Source: Geomonas subterranea (GTDB lineage Bacteria; Desulfobacterota; Desulfuromonadia; Geobacterales; Geobacteraceae). Taken from it: a stretch of DNA of 64,000 nucleotides. This document shows positions 22,543-31,550 of this stretch, piece by piece. Each line of letters starts with the position of its first letter. Position 1 is the stretch's first letter. The DNA lies in contig NZ_CP077683.1 in the NCBI RefSeq assembly GCF_019063845.1, positions 4,332,501 to 4,396,500 of the forward strand. Reading direction: 5' to 3'. The position numbers were made by a program, and so were the translations under genes. The notes below the pieces were generated by a model. That model was not told the origin of the DNA. It did not search any database and was given only the letters and a program-made list of their open reading frames with translations.

Positions 22543-24921
22543 TTACACGAGCCCGGTACTGAAGTTGAACTCCGAGGCGCCCGGGACGGCTACTCCCTTG
22601 CGGTACGCCTCCAGCACCCGCTCGCGTTCCTGCTGCTGCAGCGCGGAAAGGTCGAGCAGGAACCTGCTGCAGCCGAGCCCGCGCAGGTCGCTTCGGTACT
22701 GGGTCAGGGCGAACGGCGTCTGCGCGCTCACCACGGTGAGGTGGTCCTTCACCTTGACCGAGTAGAGGTCGCCGCGGTCGGAGGCGAGCGGCGCGTCCCC
22801 CTTCATATCCTTGATGGCGATCTTCGAGGTGATTACCGGGACCGGCGCGAAGAGCAGCACGCCGCGGTCGATTTTCAGGTTGCTTGAGAGGAGCTGGGCA
22901 AGGTTGGCGCGGTCGTCCTCGATGTAGAGGGTGGCACGCGAGACCCCCAGTTCCTGCCAGGAGAGGAGCGCCTGGCTGTTCAGCGAGAAGAGCCGGTAGT
23001 CGGTGTTCAGCTCGGCGTCGGTTCCCTTGAAGAACTGGAAATGGGACAGGTTGGTGAGCTCGAAACGTTTGAAGCCGGCACGCATGATCCCCTGCACCGC
23101 CTCCTGGTAGAAGGGGAGGTCCGCCTCGAAGATGATGAATGGGAGCTGCCAGATCACCTTGTGCTCGCTCCCCTTGAGCTTGCGCGCGAAGGGGCCGAAC
23201 TGGTGCAGGTTCGCCTTGGAGACCGGCAGGACCACCGTGTCGACCAGGTCGCGGTGCAACTCGTGCCACTCCTTGACGTGCTCGAGCTTGACGGCGAGTT
23301 CTTCCTTGCCGCGAGAGGGCGACGGGCGTTTCCCCACCAGGGCGGCCAGCGCCCTTTCCCGGTTCTGCGCGCTCCTGTCTTTGAGCGCGCCCAGCGACTG
23401 CTCTGAGAGCCACGCGTAGAAGCGGCGCCGGATGTCCTTGAGGACGGGGGGGGGGATCATCAGCGCGGGAAAGTCCGGGGCCGACAGCGAGGCGAGGGTG
23501 AACTGGGTGTCGCCGCTCTTGGAGAACTGCGCGCGCAGAACCCCTTCCATGTCGCTGGTGCGCGAGGCCTCCAGTTCGCCCAGTTCGAATTCGGTGCTGA
23601 GGTCGCTGCCGAGCACCTTGGCGTCGATCTTCAGCTTCTGGTCCTGGTAGGAGAGGGTGAGCCGGCAGGGGATGCTCCCCCCCTTGACTCCTTCCAGCCG
23701 CCTGAGGCAGGCGTTCTCGCTCATGGTGAAGGCCGTTTCGGAGGAGACCTTGAACACCGAGTCGCCCAGCTTGAACGGGAAGGGCGACGGCGTCGAGACC
23801 AGGGTATTCTCCCTGGCGTTCATCACCTTCTTCCCCCCCAGGTACAGCTCCTTTATGGTGAAGGCGCGGCCGGCCATGTCGCTCTTGGGCTGCACGCGGA
23901 TCCGGTCGCCGACGTGCAGCGCGTCCCGGGTGTCGAAGCTGATCCGGTTGCCGCGGATCTCCCTGATGTCCCCCAGGTAGCGCCCGGTGGCTCCCTTGAT
24001 GGAGGGGGTGGCGATGTCGGTCGGGTTGTGCGAGGCGAGGAAGCCCTTGGTCGGCACCCGGCCGAAGGAAAGTTTGAGGAGTTCCTTGGCCTCGGCAACC
24101 TTGGCCGCGTGCTGACCCGGCGCCGCGTCCAGAACCATGCGGTAGGCGCCGATGACGCGGGCCACGTACTCCGCCGATTTCATCCTCCCTTCGATCTTCA
24201 GCGAATGGACGCCCGCCTCGATGAGCTGGGGGATCATCTCGATGCTGGAGAAGTCGTTGGTGGAGAGGTAGTACCCTTCTTTCCCTTTGTGCTTGTACTG
24301 GCGGCGGCAAGGTTGCGCGCAGCGTCCGCGGTTGCCGCTGTGCCCGCCGAGGAACGAGGAAAAGAAGCACTGCCCGGAGATGGAGAAGCAGAGGGCGCCG
24401 TGGATGAAGCACTCGATCTCGGCGCGGCTCGACGCCACGATGGTCTTGATCTCGTCGATGTGCAGTTCGCGGGCCAGCACCACGCGCTCGAAGCCGAGCT
24501 CCTCGAGCTGGCGCACCCCCAGCGAGTTGTGGATGGTCATCTGCGTGGAGGCGTGCAGCGGGATGCCCGGGAAGAACTCCCGCGCCAGGCGCGCCACGGC
24601 CATATCCTGCAGGATCACGCCGTCAACCCGCATCGCCTCCAGGGCGGCCAGGTTGTCGATGAGCAGCGGCAGTTCGTTTTCTTTTATGAGCGTGTTGAGG
24701 GTGACGTAGACCTTCTTGCCATGGGCATGGGCGTACGCGGTCATGCGCTCCATCTGGGAGAGGGTGAAGTTCTTCGCTTTCGCGCGGGCGGAGAAGTCCC
24801 GCAAGCCTGCGTAGACCGCGTCGGCGCCTTTCTCCATCGCGGCGAAAAAGGCCTCCAGGGAGCCTGCGGGTGAGAGCAATTCGGGTTTATTGGTGACGGT
24901 ATCGTTTTGTTTTAATGACAT
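22543..24921 (-). CDS. Peptidase U32 family protein (RlhA/YdcP-like, with C-terminal DUF3656-type region)
   Basis: A 792-residue protein. The N-terminal U32 barrel starts LLSPAGSLEAFFAAMEKGAD. The family signature is ECFIHGALCFSISGQCFFSS (about 174-193), followed by GNRGRCAQPCRRQY. U32 proteins such as RlhA, TrhP and UbiU/V are often RNA-hydroxylation or cofactor-hydroxylation enzymes with Fe-S ligating cysteines, despite the peptidase name. The inner ATG (MSLKQND) is chosen because the residues before it are Pro/His/Arg-rich and untypical. First gene of the operon with the hypothetical protein and hslO. Confidence 0.88.
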   Translation of the reverse strand: MSLKQNDTVTNKPELLSPAGSLEAFFAAMEKGADAVYAGLRDFSARAKAKNFTLSQMERMTAYAHAHGKKVYVTLNTLIKENELPLLIDNLAALEAMRVDGVILQDMAVARLAREFFPGIPLHASTQMTIHNSLGVRQLEELGFERVVLARELHIDEIKTIVASSRAEIECFIHGALCFSISGQCFFSSFLGGHSGNRGRCAQPCRRQYKHKGKEGYYLSTNDFSSIEMIPQLIEAGVHSLKIEGRMKSAEYVARVIGAYRMVLDAAPGQHAAKVAEAKELLKLSFGRVPTKGFLASHNPTDIATPSIKGATGRYLGDIREIRGNRISFDTRDALHVGDRIRVQPKSDMAGRAFTIKELYLGGKKVMNARENTLVSTPSPFPFKLGDSVFKVSSETAFTMSENACLRRLEGVKGGSIPCRLTLSYQDQKLKIDAKVLGSDLSTEFELGELEASRTSDMEGVLRAQFSKSGDTQFTLASLSAPDFPALMIPPPVLKDIRRRFYAWLSEQSLGALKDRSAQNRERALAALVGKRPSPSRGKEELAVKLEHVKEWHELHRDLVDTVVLPVSKANLHQFGPFARKLKGSEHKVIWQLPFIIFEADLPFYQEAVQGIMRAGFKRFELTNLSHFQFFKGTDAELNTDYRLFSLNSQALLSWQELGVSRATLYIEDDRANLAQLLSSNLKIDRGVLLFAPVPVITSKIAIKDMKGDAPLASDRGDLYSVKVKDHLTVVSAQTPFALTQYRSDLRGLGCSRFLLDLSALQQQERERVLEAYRKGVAVPGASEFNFSTGLV

Positions 24922-24981
24922 CCGCCTAGAGTACCGGAAGGGGTGGCACGGGTCAAGCGGCAAGGTCGCTCCCTTCTACCC

Positions 24982-25042
24982 TCACCCCCGCCAGAGGAGG
25001 TAATACTTCCCCCTCCCAACCTCCCCCCGGAGGGGGAAGGGG
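24982..25042. repeat. GC-rich CCCTCCCCCTCCGGGGGAGGG-type palindromic repeat
   Basis: Pyrimidine-rich CTACCCTCACCCCCGCCAG and ACCTCCCCCCGGAGGGGGAAG arms. One of about ten copies of this family in the window (also near 14974, 31421, 35762, 38239, 39476, 44049, 53332, 54106, 61366 and 62886). Confidence 0.65.
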
Positions 25043-25106
25043 CGTCGGCGGCAGCGTCGCTGTCTATTTATATAATAGAGCCTGATGTGGAGGGGGGGGC
25101 TTGCTG

Positions 25107-25601
25107 CTACTTCTTGGGCTGGATGGGGAGGTATTTGTACCTGCGCTTCTTGTTGGAGAGGTCGGCCAATGAGTAAAGCTCGGACTGCGAGATGCTCCAA
25201 CCCGCAGCTTCTTTCCTCAGATGAATGGACGTGGTGACGAATTCCGTGCCGGGCGTGCTGGACTCGAAGCCGAGGCGCGCCTGCACGATCGCGCTGCTGC
25301 CGCTTTTCAGCGAGACCTTGGGCTCCTGGATCTTCTCCCAGCAGCACGCAGGTTTGCGCGGGGCGGAGGAGAGCCGGCCGGCGAACTTCTCCTTGCCGTC
25401 CCTGCCGCCGCTGGTGTGCTGGTAGAGATCGTCGTATCTGCCGTCGCGCCAGAGGTCGAGGATGGTTTCGAAGTCCTTCAGCACATCCTGTTCGGTGGCG
25501 GATGAGGCGTGCGCGGGGGCGCCGCGCCGGGCACCCTCGGAGGGTGCGGCGGCGACGGCCACAAGAAGCATCAGGATCAGCAGGGGACGCAGGACGGGCA
25601 T
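25107..25601 (-). CDS. Secreted hypothetical protein
   Basis: A 164-residue protein. The start is the ATG behind GGAGGTGACCAC; the longer frame upstream runs through a tandem repeat and is rejected. Signal peptide about 1-22. The mature part has a helical start (EQDVLKDFETILDLWRDGRYDDLYQH) followed by strands typical of NTF2-like/DUF4019-type folds. One CCW motif is present. Probably periplasmic. The function is unknown. Confidence 0.7.
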   Translation of the reverse strand: MPVLRPLLILMLLVAVAAAPSEGARRGAPAHASSATEQDVLKDFETILDLWRDGRYDDLYQHTSGGRDGKEKFAGRLSSAPRKPACCWEKIQEPKVSLKSGSSAIVQARLGFESSTPGTEFVTTSIHLRKEAAGWSISQSELYSLADLSNKKRRYKYLPIQPKK

Positions 25602-25687
25602 GTGGTCACCTCCTCCGGTGCAAGTACCCGGAGAGCATACCGTAAAAAGCCTGCCGCGCCAGTAAGGGCGCCCTGCCCAATCGCCAT

Positions 25688-25737
25688 CCGTCCACCCGTC
25701 CAACCGTCCAACCGTCCAACCGTCCAACCGTCCAACC
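25688..25737. repeat. 8-bp tandem repeat
   Basis: Five perfect consecutive copies of CGTCCAAC preceded by degenerate ones, directly abutting the next palindromic repeat. Confidence 0.85.
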
Positions 25738-25836
25738 GTAGGGGCGAATAATCATTCTCCCTGATCCTTCATCTTGTATAGAGGTAGCGTGTCCTTCATG
25801 CAGCGGCGCTGGGCGAATAATTATTCGCCCCTACAG
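25738..25836. repeat. GTAGGGGCGAATAAT-type palindromic repeat pair
   Basis: Left arm GTAGGGGCGAATAATCATTC and right arm GGGCGAATAATTATTCGCCC CTACAG around a 50-bp centre. Same family as the element at 19353. Confidence 0.85.
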
Positions 25837-25910
25837 TTGGGGAGGAGGGGTGGCCGGGAGGGGAACGCTAAAACCTTCCCCCCCTGGCCACTGGTCCCCA
25901 GCCCCCGCCT

Positions 25911-26930
25911 TTACAGCGTCTTCTCCGCCGCTTCGGCGAAGAGCCGCAGCCGGTCCATCAGTGCCTGGAACTTCTTGGGCTTCAAGGACTGGGGGCCGTC
26001 CGAAGATGCCTTCTCCGGGTCGGGATGCACCTCGATGATCAGTCCGTCGGCGCCTGCGGCGACCGCCGCGTACGACATCGGCGCGATGTAGTGGTAGTTG
26101 CCGGTGCCGTGGGAAGGATCGATGACCACGGGAAGGTGGGTCTTGCTCTTGAGCACGGGGATGGCGGAGAGGTCGAGGGTGTTCCTGGTGGCGGTCTCGA
26201 AGGTCCTGATGCCGCGCTCGCACAGGATCACTGACTGGTTCCCCTCGCTCATGATGTACTCGGCGCTCATCAGGAACTCCTGGATGGTCATGGACATGCC
26301 GCGCTTCAACAGGATGGGCTTGTTGATCTGCCCCACTTTCTTCAACAGGGCGAAGTTCTGGGCGTTGCGGGCACCGATCTGGAGCATGTCGGAGTAGGAG
26401 GCGACCAGGTCGACGCTTTCGGGGTCGATGACCTCGGTGACGAAGGGGAGGCCGGTGAGATCGCGGGCCTTGGCGAGGAGTTTCAGTCCTTCTTCCTCAA
26501 GCCCCTGGAAGGAGTAGGGTGAGGTGCGGGGTTTGAAGGCGCCCCCCCTGAGCATCTGGGCGCCTGCCGCCTTGACGGCCTTGGCGGACTCGATGATCTG
26601 TTCCTCGTTTTCCACGGAACAGGGGCCGGCCATGACCACGAGTTCCTTCCCGCCGATGGAGAGGGTGTCGGAGATGCGCACGACACTCGGCTCTTTCTTC
26701 ACTTCCTTGGAAGCCAGCTTGTAGGGCTGCAGGATGGGAACCACGCTCTCCACTCCCTGCATCGACTCGAGCGTCTGCAACACGCTCTTGCCCCGCTCGT
26801 CCCCGACCGCGCCGATCACGTCCCGGGTGGTGCCGCGGATGATGTGCGGGGTGTAGCCCAGTTCCTTGATCCTCTTGGTGACGGCGTCCCTTTCCTTCTT
26901 CGGCGCTCCTGCCTTCATTACCACGATCAT
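25911..26930 (-). CDS. aroF: 3-deoxy-7-phosphoheptulonate synthase (DAHP synthase)
   Basis: First enzyme of the shikimate pathway, condensing PEP and erythrose 4-phosphate. 339 residues with an N-terminal ferredoxin-like (ACT-type) regulatory domain (about 1-70, [17 protein letters not shown]...), as in the Thermotoga/Bacillus-type enzymes. It is followed by the TIM barrel with [10 protein letters not shown] (about 98-107), [15 protein letters not shown] (about 128-142), GARNAQNF (about 188-195) and DPSHGTG (about 268-274). I choose the ATG with AAGGAG seven bases upstream; the GTG two codons earlier is too close to it. A structured leader lies upstream. Confidence 0.95.
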   Translation of the reverse strand: MIVVMKAGAPKKERDAVTKRIKELGYTPHIIRGTTRDVIGAVGDERGKSVLQTLESMQGVESVVPILQPYKLASKEVKKEPSVVRISDTLSIGGKELVVMAGPCSVENEEQIIESAKAVKAAGAQMLRGGAFKPRTSPYSFQGLEEEGLKLLAKARDLTGLPFVTEVIDPESVDLVASYSDMLQIGARNAQNFALLKKVGQINKPILLKRGMSMTIQEFLMSAEYIMSEGNQSVILCERGIRTFETATRNTLDLSAIPVLKSKTHLPVVIDPSHGTGNYHYIAPMSYAAVAAGADGLIIEVHPDPEKASSDGPQSLKPKKFQALMDRLRLFAEAAEKTL

Positions 26931-27295
26931 ACTCACGCTCCTTTTTGGTCCCCGAAAGCGAAAGGGCCGGAAGGATTGCTCCCCCGGCCCTTAGTATGAT
27001 GTTCTGGTGATCTGCTATCCGAACCGTAAGGGGGAGGAGAATCCTGCCACCCCGGCTTCGGTTCGGAATTTAGTACCTGCTACCTAAATTACACCTCTAC
27101 CCGGGGCGACGGCCTAAAATAAAAGCCGTACCAAAAGTAAAAGTTAGTAAAGGTAAAGTAGCCGGTGTTGATCATGACTGCGTTAATGCCACCCGAAGTC
27201 TCTAATGTCAACAAAAAAGTTGCACTCGCCCTCCCCGCGCTCTGTCACAGCCGCTCCCACGGCCCATTGTTTGCCCCGATTTAATTCAATGTTGT
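26931..27295. other. Intergenic region between aroF and the divergent DedA-like gene
   Basis: A stretch of about 365 bp with no gene. The aroF-proximal half holds stable inverted repeats (separate entry). The distal half is AT-rich (AAAAGTAAAAGTTAGTAAAGG) and may hold the aroF promoter. Confidence 0.5.
26962..27090 (-). promoter_or_regulatory. Structured 5' leader of aroF (candidate attenuator)
   Basis: Three inverted repeats in series on the aroF transcript: AATTTAG/CTAAATT (27067-27090), CCGAACCG/CGGTTCGG (27019-27066, enclosing a GGGGTGG/CCTCCCCC region), and AAGGGCCGG/CCGGCCCTT (26962-26992) shortly before the ribosome-binding site. There is no uninterrupted T tract, so transcription attenuation is not certain. 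Confidence 0.45.
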
Positions 27296-27324
27296 TTGAC
27301 AATCCGGACCCTTTCCGCTAATTT
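27296..27324 (+). promoter_or_regulatory. Sigma70 promoter of a probably leaderless gene
   Basis: TTGACA, a 17-bp spacer and TAATTT. The ATG of the DedA-like gene begins 8 bases after the -10 element, where transcription would start. Confidence 0.6.
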
Positions 27325-27331
27325 GACCGGA

Positions 27332-27781
27332 ATGCACGAGTGGCTGGTCAATTACGGGTTTTATTCCCTGTTTCTGCTGAGTTTCCTGGCCGCCACCCTG
27401 TTGCCGCTCGGCTCGGAGTGGCTGGTCGTGACACTGTTGATCGGGGGGCAGAATCCTGTCGCCGTGGTCATGGTCGCCACCGCCGGCAACTACCTGGGAG
27501 CGCTCAGCACCTACTGGATCGGCCTCTACGGCGGCGACTTTCTGAGGCGCCGCGTGCTGCGCATGGACGAGGCGACGACGCTGAAGGCGGAGCGGTTTTA
27601 TGAACGCTTCGGTTCGCTGTCGCTTCTGTTCAGCTTCCTGCCGGTGATCGGCGACCCGCTCTGCCTGGTGGGCGGCGTGCTGCAGGTCGGTTTCATCCGC
27701 TTTTCCCTCCTGGTCCTGACCGGCAAGCTGGCGCGTTACGCGGCGGTCGCCTGGCTCACCCTGGAGGGGGCGGCACTCTGA
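27332..27781 (+). CDS. DedA/SNARE-associated family membrane protein (YqaA-like)
   Basis: A 149-residue integral membrane protein with about four helices. It matches small YqaA-type proteins: FLAATLLPLGSEWLVV near the N-terminus, ATAGNYLGALSTYWIG in the middle, and FGSLSLLFSFLPVIGDPLCLVGG (about 92-114) as the conserved re-entrant motif. There is no ribosome-binding site before the ATG, and the promoter places transcription start at or next to it. The M16 peptidase gene follows after 14 bp. DedA proteins are lipid-carrier flippases or related. The exact role is unknown. Confidence 0.82.
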   Translation: MHEWLVNYGFYSLFLLSFLAATLLPLGSEWLVVTLLIGGQNPVAVVMVATAGNYLGALSTYWIGLYGGDFLRRRVLRMDEATTLKAERFYERFGSLSLLFSFLPVIGDPLCLVGGVLQVGFIRFSLLVLTGKLARYAAVAWLTLEGAAL

Positions 27782-27795
27782 AGTGCGGAGGTTTG

Positions 27796-29094
27796 ATGCT
27801 CAGTTGTACCAAGAAGGTTCTCCCCAACGGATTGCGCCTCGTTTCAGTCGAGATGCCGCATCTGCACAGTGCGGAGATCGCCATCTACATAAAAGCGGGA
27901 GGGCGCAACGACACCCCCGGCAAGGCCGGCATCTCCCACTTCCTGGAGCACATGCTCTTCCGCGGCTCCAGCGAATTTGCTTCCAACCTGGAACTTGAGA
28001 TCGCCTTCGAGGCCATCGGCGGCAGCGTCAACGCGGCCACCGACGAGGAGACCACCTGCTACTTCTCCCGCGTCCATCCCGAGCAGATAGCCGAGGGAGT
28101 ACGCCTTTTTTCCTCGATGCTTTTGACCCCGACCCTGGAAGGGCTGGAGATAGAGAAGCGCATCATCACCGAGGAGGCGCTGGAGGACATCAACGAGCGC
28201 GGCGAGGAGACCAACACCAGCAACCTCTGCAGCAGGCTGCTCTGGCCCGACCACCCGCTTGGCACCCCCACCATCGGGTTTCTCGAGAGCATCAAGGGGA
28301 TCACGGAAGAGGATCTGCGCCGCTATCTCGCCGATCACTACGTTCCCGGCAACGCGCTCGTCGTCGCTGCGGGAAGGCACGACCCGGCGCAGTTCTTCGA
28401 GGCCTGCGAGAGGTATTTCGCCGGCTGGAGCGGCGGTGCGGCGATACCGCCGGTCCCGGCCAACCAGGTGCAGCAGGAGCCCTGTTCGCTCTTCGTGAAG
28501 GATTCGGACAGCCAGGTGAACCTGCAGATCGCCTTCCGCGGTTTCGCCCGGCAGGACAAGCGCCTCATGGGGCTCCGGCTGATCAGGCGCATTCTCTCCG
28601 GAGGCGGCAGTTCCCGGCTGCACCTGTCGCTGCGGGAGAAGCTTGGCATCGTCTACTCCGTGGACGCCTCCTTGTCCGCCTACGAGGAAACCGGCGCCTT
28701 CGCCATCGAGCTCGCCACCGCTCCGGAGAACTTGGTGCTGGCCGTCTCCGAGGTGCTGCGCGAGGTGAAGAGCCTCGCCTTCGAGGAGGTCGGGGAGGCC
28801 GAGCTGGCGCGGGTCAAGGAAGGGTACTTCTACGATCTCGAGTACAGCGCTGATTCCACGTACGAGATGCAGGTCCGGTACGGCTGGGGCGAGTTGATGT
28901 CGCTGATCAGGAGCATCGACGAGGATCGCGCCGAGGCGGCCGCCGTCGGCGCGGAAGAGCTGAAGCACACGGCACATGCCCTGTTCGCCCCGAAGAACCT
29001 GGTTGTCGCCGCCGTCGGTCCCTGGAAAGCGCCCGCCAAACGCGCGGTGGAGAAGCTGATTCGCGAATACCGGAAAGCGTGGGCAAGTTTTTAA
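27796..29094 (+). CDS. M16 family zinc peptidase (processing-peptidase-like)
   Basis: A 432-residue protein with the inverted zinc motif HFLEH (H48, E51, H52) and the distal Glu region EKRIITEEALEDIN, so it is a catalytically complete M16B-type subunit. A C-terminal M16 domain follows (about 170-345). The start is the ATG with GGAGG three bases upstream. Family members cleave signal-sequence-like or misfolded peptides. It is the second gene after the DedA-like protein. Confidence 0.9.
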   Translation: MLSCTKKVLPNGLRLVSVEMPHLHSAEIAIYIKAGGRNDTPGKAGISHFLEHMLFRGSSEFASNLELEIAFEAIGGSVNAATDEETTCYFSRVHPEQIAEGVRLFSSMLLTPTLEGLEIEKRIITEEALEDINERGEETNTSNLCSRLLWPDHPLGTPTIGFLESIKGITEEDLRRYLADHYVPGNALVVAAGRHDPAQFFEACERYFAGWSGGAAIPPVPANQVQQEPCSLFVKDSDSQVNLQIAFRGFARQDKRLMGLRLIRRILSGGGSSRLHLSLREKLGIVYSVDASLSAYEETGAFAIELATAPENLVLAVSEVLREVKSLAFEEVGEAELARVKEGYFYDLEYSADSTYEMQVRYGWGELMSLIRSIDEDRAEAAAVGAEELKHTAHALFAPKNLVVAAVGPWKAPAKRAVEKLIREYRKAWASF

Positions 29095-29106
29095 ACAAGA
29101 GAGGCT

Positions 29107-29199
29107 TTAACGCAAAGACGCGAAGGCGCCAAGACGCAAAGGAAAACAGAAGCATACGTTCAACGATTTTCTTTGCGGCTCCGAGGCTTTGCGTTAAGG
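29107..29199. repeat. CGCAAAG-type palindromic repeat
   Basis: AACGCAAAGACGCGAAGG...GACGCAAAGG is mirrored by TTTGCGGCTCCGAGGCTTTG CGTTAAGG. Same family as at 15512. Confidence 0.75.
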
Positions 29200-29224
29200 C
29201 AGTTGATTTTTGAATGGAGCAGAC

Positions 29225-29608
29225 ATGAAGACGGCATTACTTTTGATGGCTCACGGCAGCAGGATCGCCGAGGCAAATAACGCGGTGCACGAGATCGCCA
29301 AACGGGTGCAGAAGATGACGCAGTTCGAGATCGTCGAGGTCTCTTTCCGCGAACAGCACCTTCCCAATATCCAGCAGGGGGTGGATGCCTGCGTGGCGCA
29401 GGGGGCGGAGCGCATACTCCTGGTCCCCTACTTCCTCTACATGGGCGCCCACGTCCTGGAGGACCTCCCCGAGGAGCTGGAGGAGGCCAGGAAACGCCAC
29501 CCGGGCGTGGAGATGGTCCTTGGCAAGCACCTGGGCGTGCACGACAAGCTGGCCGAGGTCGTGGTCGAGCGTGTCGCCGAGAGCCTTACCGAGCAGAGGT
29601 GGCACTGA
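29225..29608 (+). CDS. cbiX: Sirohydrochlorin cobaltochelatase, short form CbiX
   Basis: A 127-residue single-domain chelatase of the CbiXS type. It inserts cobalt into sirohydrochlorin, the committed step of the anaerobic B12 route. LLLMAHGSR with catalytic H10 and the VPYFLYMGAHVLEDLP block (about 66-81, second metal-binding His) are present. The start is the ATG with GGAGCAGAC upstream. Its stop overlaps the start of cbiC, and it leads the cobalamin cluster. Confidence 0.9.
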   Translation: MKTALLLMAHGSRIAEANNAVHEIAKRVQKMTQFEIVEVSFREQHLPNIQQGVDACVAQGAERILLVPYFLYMGAHVLEDLPEELEEARKRHPGVEMVLGKHLGVHDKLAEVVVERVAESLTEQRWH

Positions 29609-30249
29609 TGTCGGTGCACCTGCGCCCCGAGGAGATCGAGGCGGAGTCGTTCCGCATCATCGAGGATGAGCTGGGACCGCATAATTGGAACGCGCAGATG
29701 TGGCCGCTGGTCCGCCGGGCCATCCACACCAGCGCCGATTTCGATTACGCCCGAAGCATGGTGATCACGGAGCAGGCGGTCGCCTCGGGCATCGAGGCGC
29801 TCCGGGCGGGACTCGGCGTCGTGACCGACACCACCATGATCATCTCGGGGATGAACAAGGAGCGGCTCAACCGTTTCGGCGCGCAGCTCTCCTGTTTCGT
29901 CGCGGACCCGCAGGTGGCCCGGGAGGCCAAGGAGCAGGGGGTGACCCGCTCCATCCTCGCCATGCGTAAGGCGGCGAGCGACGCCGGCAACGGCATATTC
30001 GTCATCGGCAACGCTCCCACTGCCCTTTTCGAGTTGATCAGGCTCATCCGCGAGGAAGGGGTGCGACCCAGGCTGATCGTGGCCTTGCCGGTCGGCTTTG
30101 TCGGCGCCGCGGAGAGCAAGGAAGCCTTGCGGGAGCTGGCCCGGGAATACCCGGAGCTGCAGTTCGTCACCAACATCGGACGCAAGGGTGGCTCCAATGT
30201 CGCGGCGGCGGTCATGAACGCCATTTTGATCCAGGCCGTCGAAGCCTAG
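29608..30249 (+). CDS. cbiC: Cobalt-precorrin-8 methylmutase
   Basis: A 213-residue enzyme that moves the C11 methyl to C12, giving cobyrinate. The motif RRAIHTSADFDYA (about 36-48) carries the catalytic His. PVGFVGAAESKEAL (about 161-174) is the other family block. The start overlaps the cbiX stop (TGATG). Confidence 0.93.
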   Translation: MSVHLRPEEIEAESFRIIEDELGPHNWNAQMWPLVRRAIHTSADFDYARSMVITEQAVASGIEALRAGLGVVTDTTMIISGMNKERLNRFGAQLSCFVADPQVAREAKEQGVTRSILAMRKAASDAGNGIFVIGNAPTALFELIRLIREEGVRPRLIVALPVGFVGAAESKEALRELAREYPELQFVTNIGRKGGSNVAAAVMNAILIQAVEA

Positions 30250-30340
30250 CCTGCGAACCAGTTTTACTATGCCGGGACCCATTACCGGCCTGTATTTTCA
30301 TGCCTTACTTTCAATGTTCGGTCTTTACATGGGATGAAGT

Positions 30341-31411
30341 ATGAGCGGGAAAGAACTCAGATACGGCTTCACCACAGGTGCCTGTGCCGCTGCCGCTGTT
30401 AAAGGCGCCGCCCAGATGCTGCGTGACCAGGCCCTGGTCGACGAGGTGCAACTGACGCTGCCTTGCGGCAAGGGGGCGCGGTTCCGCATCGAGGGGGGCG
30501 TGCTGCGCGACAACACCGCTTCCTGCTATGTAGTCAAGGACGCCGGGGATGACCCCGATGTGACCAACGGCGCCGAGATCCACGTCACGGCGCGGGTCGA
30601 CATGTTCACGAAGAACCGCATCATCATCGAGGGGGGCGTCGGGATAGGCAAGGTCACCAAGCCGGGGCTGGCGGTCCCGGTGGGCGAATGGGCCATCAAC
30701 CCTGTCCCGCGCAGCATGATCCTCGAGGTGGTGAAGGAAGTCTTCGCCGTCCGCTGCGTACCGGCCACCCTCACCTTCACCATCAGCATCCCCAACGGCG
30801 AGGAACTGGCCAAGAAGACGCTGAACGAGCGGCTGGGGATCATCGGCGGGCTCTCCATCCTGGGAACGACGGGCGTCGTGAAGCCGATATCCACCAAGGC
30901 GTGGACCGACACCGTGGACACCGCCGTCGATGTTGCGCTCGCCTGCGGCTCCCGGACCGTGGTCCTCTCCACGGGACGCAGCTCGGAGCTGGCTCTGCAG
31001 CGGGTCCTCAAGCTGACCGACGAATCGTACGTGATGATGGGGGACCATTTCGGCTACTCGCTGCAAAGCTGCGCCAGGAAAGGGGTCCCCGAGGTGGTCG
31101 TGGCAGGGCAGTTCGCCAAGCTGGTGAAGATCGCCTGCGGCCACCAGCAGACCCACGTCACCTCCTCGGATCTGGACCTGATGGCGGTAACGGCCTGGCT
31201 GAAGGAGAACCCGCGCACCGCGCACCTGGAAAAGCTCGCGCGGGAGGCGAACACGGCGCGGCACCTGCTGGAGGCATCGGGTTACGACAAGGCGCTCATA
31301 AAGCTCGTCTGCGGCAAGGTCGCCGAGGCCTGCGCCGAACTGGCGCCCTGGCAGAAGGTGCGGGTGTTCCTGGCCGGGTACCAGGGCGAGACGCTGTACT
31401 TCGACAGGTAG
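30341..31411 (+). CDS. cbiD: Cobalt-precorrin-5B C1-methyltransferase
   Basis: A 356-residue protein. LRYGFTTGACAAAAVKGA at the N-terminus is diagnostic for CbiD. GFxTP-like ILGTTGVVKPISTKAWTDTV (about 171-190) is also conserved. It methylates C1 in the oxygen-independent route. It starts 92 bp after cbiC. The gap to cbiET is occupied by a GC-rich repeat. Confidence 0.95.
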   Translation: MSGKELRYGFTTGACAAAAVKGAAQMLRDQALVDEVQLTLPCGKGARFRIEGGVLRDNTASCYVVKDAGDDPDVTNGAEIHVTARVDMFTKNRIIIEGGVGIGKVTKPGLAVPVGEWAINPVPRSMILEVVKEVFAVRCVPATLTFTISIPNGEELAKKTLNERLGIIGGLSILGTTGVVKPISTKAWTDTVDTAVDVALACGSRTVVLSTGRSSELALQRVLKLTDESYVMMGDHFGYSLQSCARKGVPEVVVAGQFAKLVKIACGHQQTHVTSSDLDLMAVTAWLKENPRTAHLEKLAREANTARHLLEASGYDKALIKLVCGKVAEACAELAPWQKVRVFLAGYQGETLYFDR

Positions 31412-31420
31412 CATTACGTC

Positions 31421-31527
31421 CCCGCCCCCGGAGGGGGAGGGACAGGGAGGGGGCTGCGGCTTTGGCGGAAAATGCCTGCGCTTTCCCCCCTCCGGACCTT
31501 CCCTCGGGGAGGGAGATTATCTGATTA
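31421..31527. repeat. GC-rich palindromic repeat
   Basis: CCCCGCCCCCGGAGGGGGAG and CCCCCCTCCGGACCTTCCCT arms separated by a GCGGCTTTGGCGGAAAATGC spacer. Same family as at 24982. Confidence 0.65.
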
Positions 31528-31550
31528 TGTTCTGATGGAAAGGAGGGGGT

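Noticed and set aside
22370-24412. 680-codon open frame on the minus strand
   Set aside because: Another frame inside the U32 peptidase gene, Arg/Pro-rich, with no start signal; the U32 frame carries all family motifs.
26994-27100. T-box riboswitch before aroF
   Set aside because: A GGGGTGGCAGG string resembles the T-box core, but the conserved AGGGTGGNACCGCG sequence and a terminator with T tract are missing.
29095-29224. Cobalamin riboswitch upstream of cbiX
   Set aside because: I looked for the conserved B12-box and found only a CGCAAAG-type palindromic repeat.
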